Of a DNA stretch of 5,149 nt, positions 1 through 5,149 are shown one piece after another. Numbering within the stretch: position 1 is the first letter of the stretch; each line of letters opens with the position of its first letter. This DNA comes from Candidatus Nitrotoga sp. CP45 (lineage in GTDB: Bacteria; Bacteroidota; Bacteroidia; Flavobacteriales; Flavobacteriaceae). The notes under the pieces are model-generated. The model was not told the DNA's origin and made no database searches. It worked only from the letters and a program-made list of their open reading frames with translations. A program made the translations under genes and the position numbers. The DNA is taken from the NCBI GenBank assembly GCA_943329165.2, contig CALQCV020000165.1, positions 1 through 5,149 on the forward strand, in the 5' to 3' direction.

Positions 1-847
1 CAAGATTTACGCCATAACAACCTACTTGATTTACCAGTACATCTTTTCCTTCAGCATTTTTTAAAATGGTTGGTTTGTCTAAGAATGTGTGTGTATGACC
101 ACCAATAATCAAGTCAATATCCTTGGTTAATGAGGCTAAATTAACATCACTTATTTTATTTGGTTCATTTTTATATTGATATCCAATATGCGAAAGACAA
201 ATTACCAAATCGCATTTTTTTTCCTGTTTTAAAATTCTAGCCATATCTTGAGAAACTGCAATAGGATCATGATATACTGTTTCTTTTGAGTTTTTCTTGT
301 CTACCAATCCTTCAAGCTCGATACCAATTCCAAAAACGCCAACTTTAATTCCGTCTTTATGAATTATTTTATAGGGTTTCACATGACCATTCATAATGGT
401 GTTTTTAAAATCATAATTGGCATTGACAAATTCAAAACTAGCATTAGGCAATTGATTATATAAACCTTCGATTCCATTGTCAAAATCATGGTTTCCAATG
501 GTTGCCAAGTCATACTTCATCATGCTCATTAGTTTGAATTCTAATTCGCCTCCATAATAATTAAAATAAGGAGTCCCCTGAAAAATATCTCCAGCATCCA
601 GCAATAATACATTTGGATTTTCTTTTCGGATAGTTTCAATCAAAGCCGCTCTTCGGGCAACGCCACCCATATTTGGATTCTTTGGATGCGTTGGCGGAAA
701 AGGATCAATGTAACTGTGTACGTCGTTTGTGTGAAGTATCGTCAAATGTTTGGTGTCAAAAGTTTTAAAACTACTCAATGACAGACCTCCAATTCCTAAT
801 AAAGCTGAACTCAATGCAGTATTTTGGATAAAATCTCTTCTTTTCAT
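1..847 (-). CDS. Metallophosphoesterase / 5'-nucleotidase catalytic domain, Tat-type signal (3' end cut by window)
   Basis: The frame is open from ATG at 845-847 to the window edge (282 codons, no stop), so the C-terminus is missing. Seen: the N-terminus MKRRDFIQ followed by a Ala/Leu/Gly/Ser-rich hydrophobic stretch to about residue 26 resembles a twin-arginine export signal, with no lipobox Cys. All calcineurin-like metallophosphatase motifs are present: TNDVHS (D42, H44), GDIFQG (D87), GNHDFD (N119, H120, D123), SHIG (H220) and GGHTH (H251, H253). These match the two-metal site and His-Asp dyad of UshA-type 5'-nucleotidases, with H253 where E. coli UshA has Gln. Known for the family: hydrolysis of 5'-nucleotides or other phosphoesters in the periplasm. 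The gene lies 25 bp downstream of the separate 5'-nucleotidase C-terminal domain gene and is probably co-transcribed with it. I infer a single-domain protein of roughly 300 residues. The exact substrate (nucleotide, UDP-sugar or cyclic nucleotide) is not decided. No Shine-Dalgarno is visible before the start. Confidence 0.9.
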   Translation of the reverse strand, partial: MKRRDFIQNTALSSALLGIGGLSLSSFKTFDTKHLTILHTNDVHSYIDPFPPTHPKNPNMGGVARRAALIETIRKENPNVLLLDAGDIFQGTPYFNYYGGELEFKLMSMMKYDLATIGNHDFDNGIEGLYNQLPNASFEFVNANYDFKNTIMNGHVKPYKIIHKDGIKVGVFGIGIELEGLVDKKNSKETVYHDPIAVSQDMARILKQEKKCDLVICLSHIGYQYKNEPNKISDVNLASLTKDIDLIIGGHTHTFLDKPTILKNAEGKDVLVNQVGCYGVNL

Positions 848-872
848 TGTTTATGCTGAATTTAGTTGAGTA

Positions 873-1676
873 CTATTCTTTGGCGATTCTAATGTCTTTA
901 TTTGCTGTAATGGTTTTGTTTTCCTTGAAATAATCAATGATGATATTTCGAAGCTTATAGTTTAAATCATATTTTTCGACACCTTTTTTAAAGAAATTCA
1001 TGTTATCACCGCCATTTGATAAATAATCGGAAGTCACAACATAATAGACTTTGTCGTTTTGCAACGGATTTCCTTTTACCAAAATGGCTTTAGGCTGATT
1101 ATTTTTGTCAATTGTAAACGTCAACCCTTTTAATGGATGTGGTTTTTTCTCAGAAACAATATAATTAACGATTTCCAAAATCTGCTCACTTTTAAGTCCT
1201 ATCACAATCGCACTGTTTTCAAAAGGCATCACTTCATAAGCAATTCTAGCAGTTATGTTTCCTTTTGGGATAATACTTCTGATGCCACCGTGATTAAGCA
1301 AACAGATATCAATTGCTTTTTTCTCACGCAGTTGAAAAACCTTATCCGATTTTTCAAAAGTAATATCGGCTAAAAAATTACCCATTGGCGTTTGCCATTC
1401 ACCAGATTTATCAAGAGTTTCCGTAGCATTTCCTACAACCGTACTCAAATCAGCATCAATTCTATCGCGATAGGGTTTGATAAAGTTTTCAATATGCTTC
1501 GCTTGTTTGCTTGCGCTCGAGCCAGTAACTTCAGAATTATTATCGGTAATTCCTATTTCTTTGCCTTCAATTTTAGTAACGGCATATTTCTTTTCTGCAC
1601 AGGAAATAACAGTGATAAATGTTAATAATAAAACAAATTGCTTTACTACACCATTATAGTTTTTTAGTTTTACCAT
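873..1676 (-). CDS. Stand-alone 5'-nucleotidase C-terminal domain lipoprotein
   Basis: This is a complete 267-residue frame from ATG (1674-1676) to TAG (873-875). The N-terminus is a short basic/polar stretch, then a hydrophobic core (about residues 14-24) ending in VISC, so C26 is a probable lipidation site. The rest matches the 5'-nucleotidase C-terminal domain: GNFLAD (99-104), NHGGIR (128-133), the VMPFEN segment (149-154) and SDYLSNGGDN (216-225). In fused enzymes such as UshA these segments bind the nucleotide base and phosphate. The aromatic six residues before the GGD Asp, Phe498 in UshA, is Tyr218 here. No metallophosphatase domain is present in this polypeptide; it is encoded by the next gene, 25 bp downstream on the same strand. 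I infer that the two proteins work together at the cell envelope, this one membrane-anchored. On its own it should not be catalytic. Residues 27-60 look like a low-complexity linker. It is the first gene after the divergent region at 1677-1725. No other Met lies near the signal peptide, so the start is secure. Confidence 0.9.
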   Translation of the reverse strand: MVKLKNYNGVVKQFVLLLTFITVISCAEKKYAVTKIEGKEIGITDNNSEVTGSSASKQAKHIENFIKPYRDRIDADLSTVVGNATETLDKSGEWQTPMGNFLADITFEKSDKVFQLREKKAIDICLLNHGGIRSIIPKGNITARIAYEVMPFENSAIVIGLKSEQILEIVNYIVSEKKPHPLKGLTFTIDKNNQPKAILVKGNPLQNDKVYYVVTSDYLSNGGDNMNFFKKGVEKYDLNYKLRNIIIDYFKENKTITANKDIRIAKE

Positions 1677-1698
1677 CGCTTTTTGGCACTAATTTTAG

Positions 1699-1706
1699 TA
1701 AATTTG
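1699..1706 (+). promoter_or_regulatory. Candidate Bacteroidota -7 element (TAAATTTG) before the 1726 gene
   Basis: TAAATTTG fits the TAnnTTTG -7 consensus known from Flavobacterium and Bacteroides, and lies 19 bases before the ATG at 1726. Expected transcription would begin around 1712-1715, giving a very short leader. No TTG lies at the usual 17-23 base distance upstream; the only one (1683-1685) is 13 bases away, so the -33 element is poor. It sits in the 49-bp divergent gap (1677-1725), which must also hold the promoter for the minus-strand nucleotidase pair; I see no exact TAnnTTTG on that strand. Confidence 0.45.
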
Positions 1707-1725
1707 TAATTCAAGTAAAAGTAGC

Positions 1726-2244
1726 ATGTTTTTAAATTACTTCAAGGATTTTTCAACAAAAAAAATAGTTAAAAATAACTTGTCAAATGTCAAACATTTG
1801 GCTTCTGATAGCGTAATCAAAACCGTTGGGATTATTTTTGACGAAAGTTATTTCAATGAAAGAGAAGACTTGGTCGAAGAGTTAGTTCGGAAAGGAATTG
1901 ATGACAAGGATATAAAAGTTTTAGTTTTCAAAGACAAAATAAAGAAGAATGAAGTTTTTGATTATCCTGTTTTTAGTCATAAAGATTTGAGTTGGACAGG
2001 AACAGTTGATAAAAAAGAAGTGAAAAATTTCATCAAAGAACCTTTTGATTTGTTGATTAATTATTATGACACCGAGAAAGTAGCGTTACTGCTGGTTTCT
2101 AATTTGTCAAAAGCAGGTTTCAAAGTTGGTTTTGCTTCAATTGATAAGCGATTAAATCATTTTATGATTGATACGAACGCCGAAAACTATAAAATTTTTA
2201 TGTCTGAATTGTTCAAATATTTAAAAATCCTAAATAAAATATAA
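1726..2244 (+). CDS. Conserved hypothetical protein next to dapA, probably DUF6913 family
   Basis: This frame encodes 172 residues. I recognise it as the small protein commonly found beside dapA in Flavobacteriia, which I believe is annotated DUF6913; the family name is from memory and its function is unknown to me. Seen: no signal peptide, no membrane segment, no Cys, many Lys and Asp/Glu, so probably soluble and cytoplasmic. Hydrophobic strands alternate with charged helices: TVGIIFDE (33-40), DIKVLVF (62-68), FDLLINYYD (107-115), VALLLVS (119-125) and KVGFAS (133-138), followed by a lysine-rich C-terminal helix. That pattern suggests an alpha/beta (Rossmann-like) fold, but I see no nucleotide-binding or catalytic motif. 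The stop is followed after one base by the dapA start, so the two are almost certainly co-transcribed and perhaps translationally coupled. The ATG at 1726 is the first in frame and follows the candidate promoter closely. A role linked to lysine/diaminopimelate synthesis is only a guess from position. Confidence 0.85.
   Translation: MFLNYFKDFSTKKIVKNNLSNVKHLASDSVIKTVGIIFDESYFNEREDLVEELVRKGIDDKDIKVLVFKDKIKKNEVFDYPVFSHKDLSWTGTVDKKEVKNFIKEPFDLLINYYDTEKVALLLVSNLSKAGFKVGFASIDKRLNHFMIDTNAENYKIFMSELFKYLKILNKI
1784..1800 (+). repeat. Short perfect inverted repeat inside the start of the 1726 gene
   Basis: CAAATGT (1784-1790) and ACATTTG (1794-1800) are perfect complements around a CAA loop, within codons 20-25 of the hypothetical gene. 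It could form a small mRNA hairpin about 60 bases after the start codon. In AT-rich coding DNA such 7-bp arms arise by chance, so a regulatory role is not supported beyond the symmetry itself. Confidence 0.3.
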
Positions 2245-2245
2245 A

Positions 2246-3130
2246 ATGCAATCATTAATTGGAACCGGTGTTGCGCTTGTTACACCATTCAAAAAAGATT
2301 TTTCAATTGACGTTGAAGCGTTGAAAGCCATTGTCAATTTTCAAATTGATAACGGGATAGATTATTTAGTGGCGCTTGGAACTACTGCTGAAAATGCAAC
2401 CTTATCAAAAGCTGAGAAAGAATTGGTAATAAAGACCATCGTTGATGCCAATAAGAATAGATTGCCTTTAGTTCTTGGTGTTGGAAGTAACAATACTGCA
2501 GAAGTTGTTGAAGAATTAAAATCAAGAGATTTTTCAGATTTCATCGCTATTTTATCGGTTTCTCCGTATTATAATAAACCAACGCAAGAAGGAATTTACC
2601 AACATTTTAAAGCCATTGCCGACGCATGTCCAATTCCTGTGATTTTATATAATGTTCCGGGAAGAACAGCAAGCAATATTCTCCCCTCAACAATTTTAAG
2701 ATTGGCAAATGATTTCAAAAACGTTGTTGCTGTAAAAGAAGCTGCCGGCGATATTGTGCAAGCGATGGAATTAATACAAAATAAGCCAAAAGATTTTCTG
2801 GTAATTTCTGGTGACGATATGGTAACATTGCCAATGGTCTTAGCAGGAGCTTCTGGCGTTATCTCGGTAATGGCGCAAGGATTTCCTAAACAATTTTCAG
2901 AAATGGTGCATCTTGGTTTAAACAAAAGGGTGGATGATGCTTATAAAATTCATTACCTCTTAACCGATTCAATTAATATGATTTTTGAACAAGGAAATCC
3001 AGCCGGAATTAAAGAAGTATTTACGGCATTGGGTTTATCTGAGAATACGGTGCGTTTACCATTAGTAAATGTCAATGAAGATTTAGCCAATCGCTTGCAT
3101 AATTTTACCAATAAAATTTCAAAAATGTAG
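2246..3130 (+). CDS. dapA: 4-hydroxy-tetrahydrodipicolinate synthase
   Basis: DapA condenses pyruvate with aspartate-4-semialdehyde, the first committed step of the diaminopimelate/lysine branch, in the cytoplasm. The protein has 294 residues, normal for this (beta/alpha)8-barrel family. Key residues seen: GTTAEN (45-50, with T46 and T47), [11 protein letters not shown] (106-116, with Y109 as the triad Tyr), LYNVPGR (134-140, with Y135 and the substrate-binding R140) and VKEA (163-166), where K164 is the Schiff-base lysine. SGDD (188-191) and the GVISV segment (204-208) also fit. At the lysine feedback site, the E. coli Asn80 and Glu84 equivalents are kept (N82, E86), but His56 is Lys58, so feedback sensitivity is uncertain. 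It starts one base after the stop of the hypothetical gene, with no room for its own promoter or a riboswitch. The GTTAEN variant of the more usual GTTGES is, from memory, common in Bacteroidota. The product is assigned to DapA rather than to the related N-acetylneuraminate lyase or KDPG-type aldolases because the pyruvate and semialdehyde site residues match throughout. Confidence 0.97.
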   Translation: MQSLIGTGVALVTPFKKDFSIDVEALKAIVNFQIDNGIDYLVALGTTAENATLSKAEKELVIKTIVDANKNRLPLVLGVGSNNTAEVVEELKSRDFSDFIAILSVSPYYNKPTQEGIYQHFKAIADACPIPVILYNVPGRTASNILPSTILRLANDFKNVVAVKEAAGDIVQAMELIQNKPKDFLVISGDDMVTLPMVLAGASGVISVMAQGFPKQFSEMVHLGLNKRVDDAYKIHYLLTDSINMIFEQGNPAGIKEVFTALGLSENTVRLPLVNVNEDLANRLHNFTNKISKM

Positions 3131-3131
3131 A

Positions 3132-3149
3132 TTTTTTGACGTCAAAAAA
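3132..3149. repeat. Perfect 18-bp palindrome after dapA, possible weak terminator
   Basis: TTTTTTGACGTCAAAAAA is a perfect palindrome centred on GACGTC, starting two bases after the dapA stop. As RNA it could fold to a 7-bp stem with an ACGT loop, but the stem is nearly all A-U and no T-run follows directly, so it is a poor intrinsic terminator. It lies just upstream of the bamD promoter and could instead be an operator-like protein site. Only the symmetry is seen; the function is unknown. Confidence 0.4.
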
Positions 3150-3155
3150 AATATT

Positions 3156-3184
3156 TTGTAATCAATAATTAATAACTAAATTTG
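3156..3184 (+). promoter_or_regulatory. Bacteroidota-type promoter for the bamD-rpoZ-coaBC cluster
   Basis: TTG at 3156-3158 (-33 element), an 18-base spacer, and TAAATTTG at 3177-3184 (-7 element) match the known Flavobacterium promoter form TTG-N17-23-TAnnTTTG. Transcription would begin near 3190, leaving an untranslated leader of about 50 A/T-rich bases before the bamD ATG at 3239. No Shine-Dalgarno is seen; the bases before the start (AAATAAATAA) are A-rich, as is usual for highly translated genes in this phylum. The 108-bp gap between dapA and bamD holds only this and the palindrome at 3132-3149. Confidence 0.7.
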
Positions 3185-3238
3185 CAGGTGATTTTTTCAA
3201 CATAAAAAGTGTTTAAATCAACTGAATTAAATAAATAA

Positions 3239-4033
3239 ATGAAGAAATTTTTCGTCCTAATTGCAGTTGTTGTATTTTTATCGTCTTGTAGCGAATATCA
3301 AAAAGCATTAAAATCGGAAGATGTCGCTGATAAGTTTGTATCAGCTACAAAAATGTACGATGCCAAAAAATACGGTAAAGCGATTCGCCTTTTTGAACAA
3401 ATTGCTCCAGCTTATAAAGGAAAACCCCAAGCAGAAAGAATGTTTTACATGTATTCACAATCATTATATAAAACAGAACAATACTATTTAGCGGGTTACC
3501 AGTTTGAGAGTTTTGTATCTAGTTATCCAAAAAGCGAAAAAATTGAAGAAGCTTCATTTTTAGGAGCGAAATCATTTACTTTTTTATCTCCAGTTTATAG
3601 TTTAGATCAAACGGATACATACAAAGCAGTAGATAAACTTCAAAATTACATTGATTCATATCCTGAAGGGCAGAATTTGGCGGAAGCTAATGTATTGGCA
3701 AAAAATTTAAGAGAAAAATTAGAAAAGAAAGCATTTGAAAACGCAAAAATTTATCATACTATTTCTGATTATAAAGCATCAATGGTAGCGTTTGACAACT
3801 TTCTAATTAACTTCCCGGGAACACCGTACAAAGAGAAAGCATTATTTTATAAATTAGATTCGGCTTATTTATTGGCAATAAACAGTGTACCTTCTAAAAT
3901 GGAAGAAAGATTGGTAAATGCCAGAAATGCACATGCGAGTTTAGTCAAATACAAAGTTGATACAGAATACAAAGCTAAAGCTGATCTAATGTTAGCTCGA
4001 ATTGAAAACGATTTAAAACAATATTCTAAATAA
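3239..4033 (+). CDS. bamD: Outer membrane protein assembly factor BamD (lipoprotein)
   Basis: BamD is an inner-leaflet outer-membrane lipoprotein that works with BamA to fold beta-barrel proteins into the outer membrane. The 264-residue product starts with MKKFFVLIAVVVFLSSC, a lipoprotein signal whose lipobox is LSSC with C17 lipidated. The mature part is a run of tetratricopeptide-like helical repeats: residues 33-56 (AxxxYDAKKYGKAIRLFEQI pattern), 68-97 (ending in SSYPKSE), 99-144, and 165-200 (with NFPGTPYKEKA). The best family signature is the LSPVYSLDQTDTYKAVDKLQ region at 116-135, the DQ-T-AI-LQ motif of BamD/YfiO proteins. Length and motif order fit the Bacteroidota form (often annotated 'outer membrane protein assembly factor BamD'). 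It is the first gene after a strong promoter, with rpoZ seven bases downstream, so it probably leads the operon. The ATG at 3239 is the only start that leaves an intact signal peptide. Confidence 0.95.
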   Translation: MKKFFVLIAVVVFLSSCSEYQKALKSEDVADKFVSATKMYDAKKYGKAIRLFEQIAPAYKGKPQAERMFYMYSQSLYKTEQYYLAGYQFESFVSSYPKSEKIEEASFLGAKSFTFLSPVYSLDQTDTYKAVDKLQNYIDSYPEGQNLAEANVLAKNLREKLEKKAFENAKIYHTISDYKASMVAFDNFLINFPGTPYKEKALFYKLDSAYLLAINSVPSKMEERLVNARNAHASLVKYKVDTEYKAKADLMLARIENDLKQYSK

Positions 4034-4040
4034 AAAAGTC

Positions 4041-4361
4041 ATGGATTTAAAGAAGACGAATGCACCGGTAAATACTGTTACGTACAACAAAACTTTAATT
4101 GAAGAGCGTACAGGCAATGTTTACGAAGCAATAACAATAATGGCTAAAAGAGCGAACCAAATCAATTCTGAAATTAAAAAAGAGTTGACTGAAAAACTAG
4201 AAGAGTTTGCAACTTACAACGATAGTCTTGAGGAAATCTTTGAAAACAAAGAACAAATTGAAGTTTCTAAATACTACGAAAAATTACCAAAACCTCATGC
4301 ATTAGCTGTTCAAGAATGGCTTGATGACAAAATTTACCACAGAGATACTACAAAAGACTAA
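4041..4361 (+). CDS. rpoZ: DNA-directed RNA polymerase subunit omega (Rpb6-like)
   Basis: This 106-residue protein is the Bacteroidota form of omega, the small RNA polymerase subunit that helps fold and hold the beta' subunit. The defining segment is TGNVYEAITIMAKRANQIN (24-42), matching the conserved core of the omega/Rpb6 family (compare the E. coli NRFDLVLVAARRARQ region). After it come a lysine/glutamate-rich helix that would be expected to pack on beta' (residues 43-72) and a C-terminal tail with KLPKPHALAVQEWLDDK (81-97) that E. coli omega lacks in this form. It is somewhat longer than E. coli omega (91 residues). The gene lies seven bases after bamD and five bases before coaBC. The rpoZ-coaBC link is also known in Firmicutes, and the placement with bamD is, from memory, usual in Flavobacteria. 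The first Met of the frame is used as the start; no Shine-Dalgarno is visible (AAAAAAGTC precedes it). Confidence 0.9.
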   Translation: MDLKKTNAPVNTVTYNKTLIEERTGNVYEAITIMAKRANQINSEIKKELTEKLEEFATYNDSLEEIFENKEQIEVSKYYEKLPKPHALAVQEWLDDKIYHRDTTKD

Positions 4362-4366
4362 TTACG

Positions 4367-5149
4367 ATGTCTGTTTTAAGCGGTAAAAAGGTACTACTCG
4401 GTGTTTCTGGTGGAATTGCCGCATACAAAACAGCAACATTGGTTAGGTTATTTATAAAAGCAGGTGCACATGTCCAAGTGATAATGACACCTGCTTCTAA
4501 GGATTTCGTAACACCGTTAACTTTATCCACATTATCTAAAAATCCTGTTCATTCTTCCTTTTATAATGAAGAAGATGAAAATGCTCTCTGGAACAACCAC
4601 GTCGAATTAGGACTTTGGGCAGATTTGATGATTATAGCTCCAGCAACTGCTAATACCTTATCAAAAATGGTAAACGGCAATTGTGACAATCTTTTAATTG
4701 CAACGTATCTTTCTGCAAAATGCCCGGTTTATTTTGCACCTGCAATGGATTTAGATATGTACAAGCATCCTTCAAGTATAGGCAGTTTTACTACCTTGAG
4801 ACAATTTGGAAATATTATAATTCCAGCAGAGACAGGTGAACTTGCCAGTGGATTGTCCGGTGAAGGAAGAATGGCAGAGCCAGAAAACATTGTTGCTTTT
4901 TTGGAAAAAGATTTAAAGCGGCAATTGCCTTTAAGAGGAAAAAAAATACTTATTACAGCTGGACCAACCTACGAAGCGATTGATCCGGTTCGTTTTATTG
5001 GAAATCATTCTTCTGGCAAAATGGGATTTGATATTGCTGCAAGAGCAGCCGAATTAGGAGCTTCAGTAATTTTAATTTCGGGCCCAACACACTTAAATTT
5101 GCAAAATTCCTCTATTAATTTAATCCGGGTGAATTCAGCTCAGGAAATG
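4367..5149 (+). CDS. coaBC: Bifunctional phosphopantothenoylcysteine decarboxylase / phosphopantothenate-cysteine ligase (3' end cut by window)
   Basis: CoaBC makes 4'-phosphopantothenoylcysteine and decarboxylates it to 4'-phosphopantetheine, two steps of coenzyme A synthesis. The visible 261 codons hold the whole N-terminal CoaC flavoprotein domain (about 1-185) and the start of the CoaB ligase domain (from about 190). CoaC features: VSGGIAAYK (13-21, FMN binding), NHVELGLWAD (77-86, with H78 as the catalytic His), APATANT (91-97), PAMDLDMY (125-132) and the substrate flap GELASGLSGEGRM (157-169). CoaB features: ITAGPTYEAIDPVRFI (196-211), GNHSSGKMG (212-220, with N213 and K218) and SGP (238-240). 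Two residues differ from E. coli CoaC: Asn125 of PAMN is Asp128, and the flap Cys158 is Ser161. From memory PAMD occurs widely in Bacteroidota, so this is probably a lineage variant and not a broken gene. The start is five bases after rpoZ. A full-length protein would be about 400 residues, so roughly 140 are missing at the right edge. Confidence 0.95.
   Translation, partial: MSVLSGKKVLLGVSGGIAAYKTATLVRLFIKAGAHVQVIMTPASKDFVTPLTLSTLSKNPVHSSFYNEEDENALWNNHVELGLWADLMIIAPATANTLSKMVNGNCDNLLIATYLSAKCPVYFAPAMDLDMYKHPSSIGSFTTLRQFGNIIIPAETGELASGLSGEGRMAEPENIVAFLEKDLKRQLPLRGKKILITAGPTYEAIDPVRFIGNHSSGKMGFDIAARAAELGASVILISGPTHLNLQNSSINLIRVNSAQEM

Noticed and set aside
848..872. Possible terminator or promoter between the two nucleotidase genes
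   Set aside because: The 25 bases show no hairpin, T-run or TAnnTTTG element on the minus strand; it looks like a plain intra-operon spacer.
1137..1659. Plus-strand open frames of 60-78 codons antisense to the nucleotidase C-domain gene
   Set aside because: They lie opposite a gene with clear family motifs and a signal peptide, and their translations look like random low-complexity sequence rich in Phe, Ser and Asn.
1784..1800. CAAATGT-CAA-ACATTTG hairpin as a regulatory element
   Set aside because: It lies within coding sequence, has short A/T-rich arms and has no second copy that I could find in the window. It is listed as a repeat only.
2242..2246. Lysine riboswitch or separate promoter before dapA
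   Set aside because: Only one base separates the dapA start from the upstream stop, and the coding sequence before it shows no structured leader, so there is no room for one.
2362..2925. Minus-strand open frames of 60 and 109 codons inside dapA (2362-2544 and 2596-2925)
   Set aside because: Both are antisense to a clear dapA with all active-site residues, and their translations resemble no protein family I know. They are shadows of its codon use.
4348..4530. Minus-strand 60-codon frame over the rpoZ/coaBC junction
   Set aside because: It is antisense to the start of coaBC with its FMN-binding motif and has no recognisable features.
4367..4921. coaBC as a pseudogene because two active-site residues differ
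   Set aside because: The frame is open through the window edge, all other CoaC and CoaB motifs are intact, and the PAMD form is, from memory, common in this phylum.

Overview
The window is AT-rich DNA that looks like a member of the Flavobacteriaceae (Bacteroidota), most like Flavobacterium. Four things point there: the gene neighbourhoods (a conserved short protein next to dapA, and bamD-rpoZ-coaBC), the absence of clear Shine-Dalgarno sequences before A/T-rich starts, the two TAnnTTTG-type -7 promoter elements, and the style of the proteins (Lys/Asn/Ile-rich, Bacteroidota-type BamD and omega). It reads as ordinary chromosomal housekeeping DNA. I see no mobile element, tRNA, rRNA, CRISPR array or phage gene.

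Layout. Positions 1-1676 hold two minus-strand genes that together make up a 5'-nucleotidase split into two proteins. The upstream gene (1676 to 873) encodes the 5'-nucleotidase C-terminal, substrate-binding domain as a predicted lipoprotein. Next, 25 bp on, comes the metallophosphoesterase catalytic domain with a twin-arginine-type signal (847 to 1, with its 3' end outside the window). A 49-bp divergent intergenic region separates this pair from the plus-strand genes. Positions 1726-3130 hold a small cytoplasmic protein of unknown function (probably the DUF6913 family), followed after a single base by dapA for lysine and diaminopimelate synthesis. A 108-bp gap carries a short perfect palindrome and a good Bacteroidota promoter. 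It is followed by a tight cluster: bamD (outer-membrane protein assembly lipoprotein), rpoZ (RNA polymerase omega) and the 5' two-thirds of coaBC (coenzyme A synthesis), which runs off the right edge.

How the genes relate. The two nucleotidase parts probably act together outside the cytoplasm to release phosphate and nucleosides from nucleotides. dapA feeds peptidoglycan and lysine synthesis, BamD inserts outer-membrane proteins, and omega and CoaBC are general housekeeping factors. The last three are probably co-transcribed from the promoter at 3156-3184. The most notable points are the split nucleotidase with its domain order reversed in the genes, and a CoaC domain in which two residues known to be important for catalysis in E. 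coli are replaced (Asn to Asp, Cys to Ser). I found no evidence of a new defence, mobile or other undescribed system.
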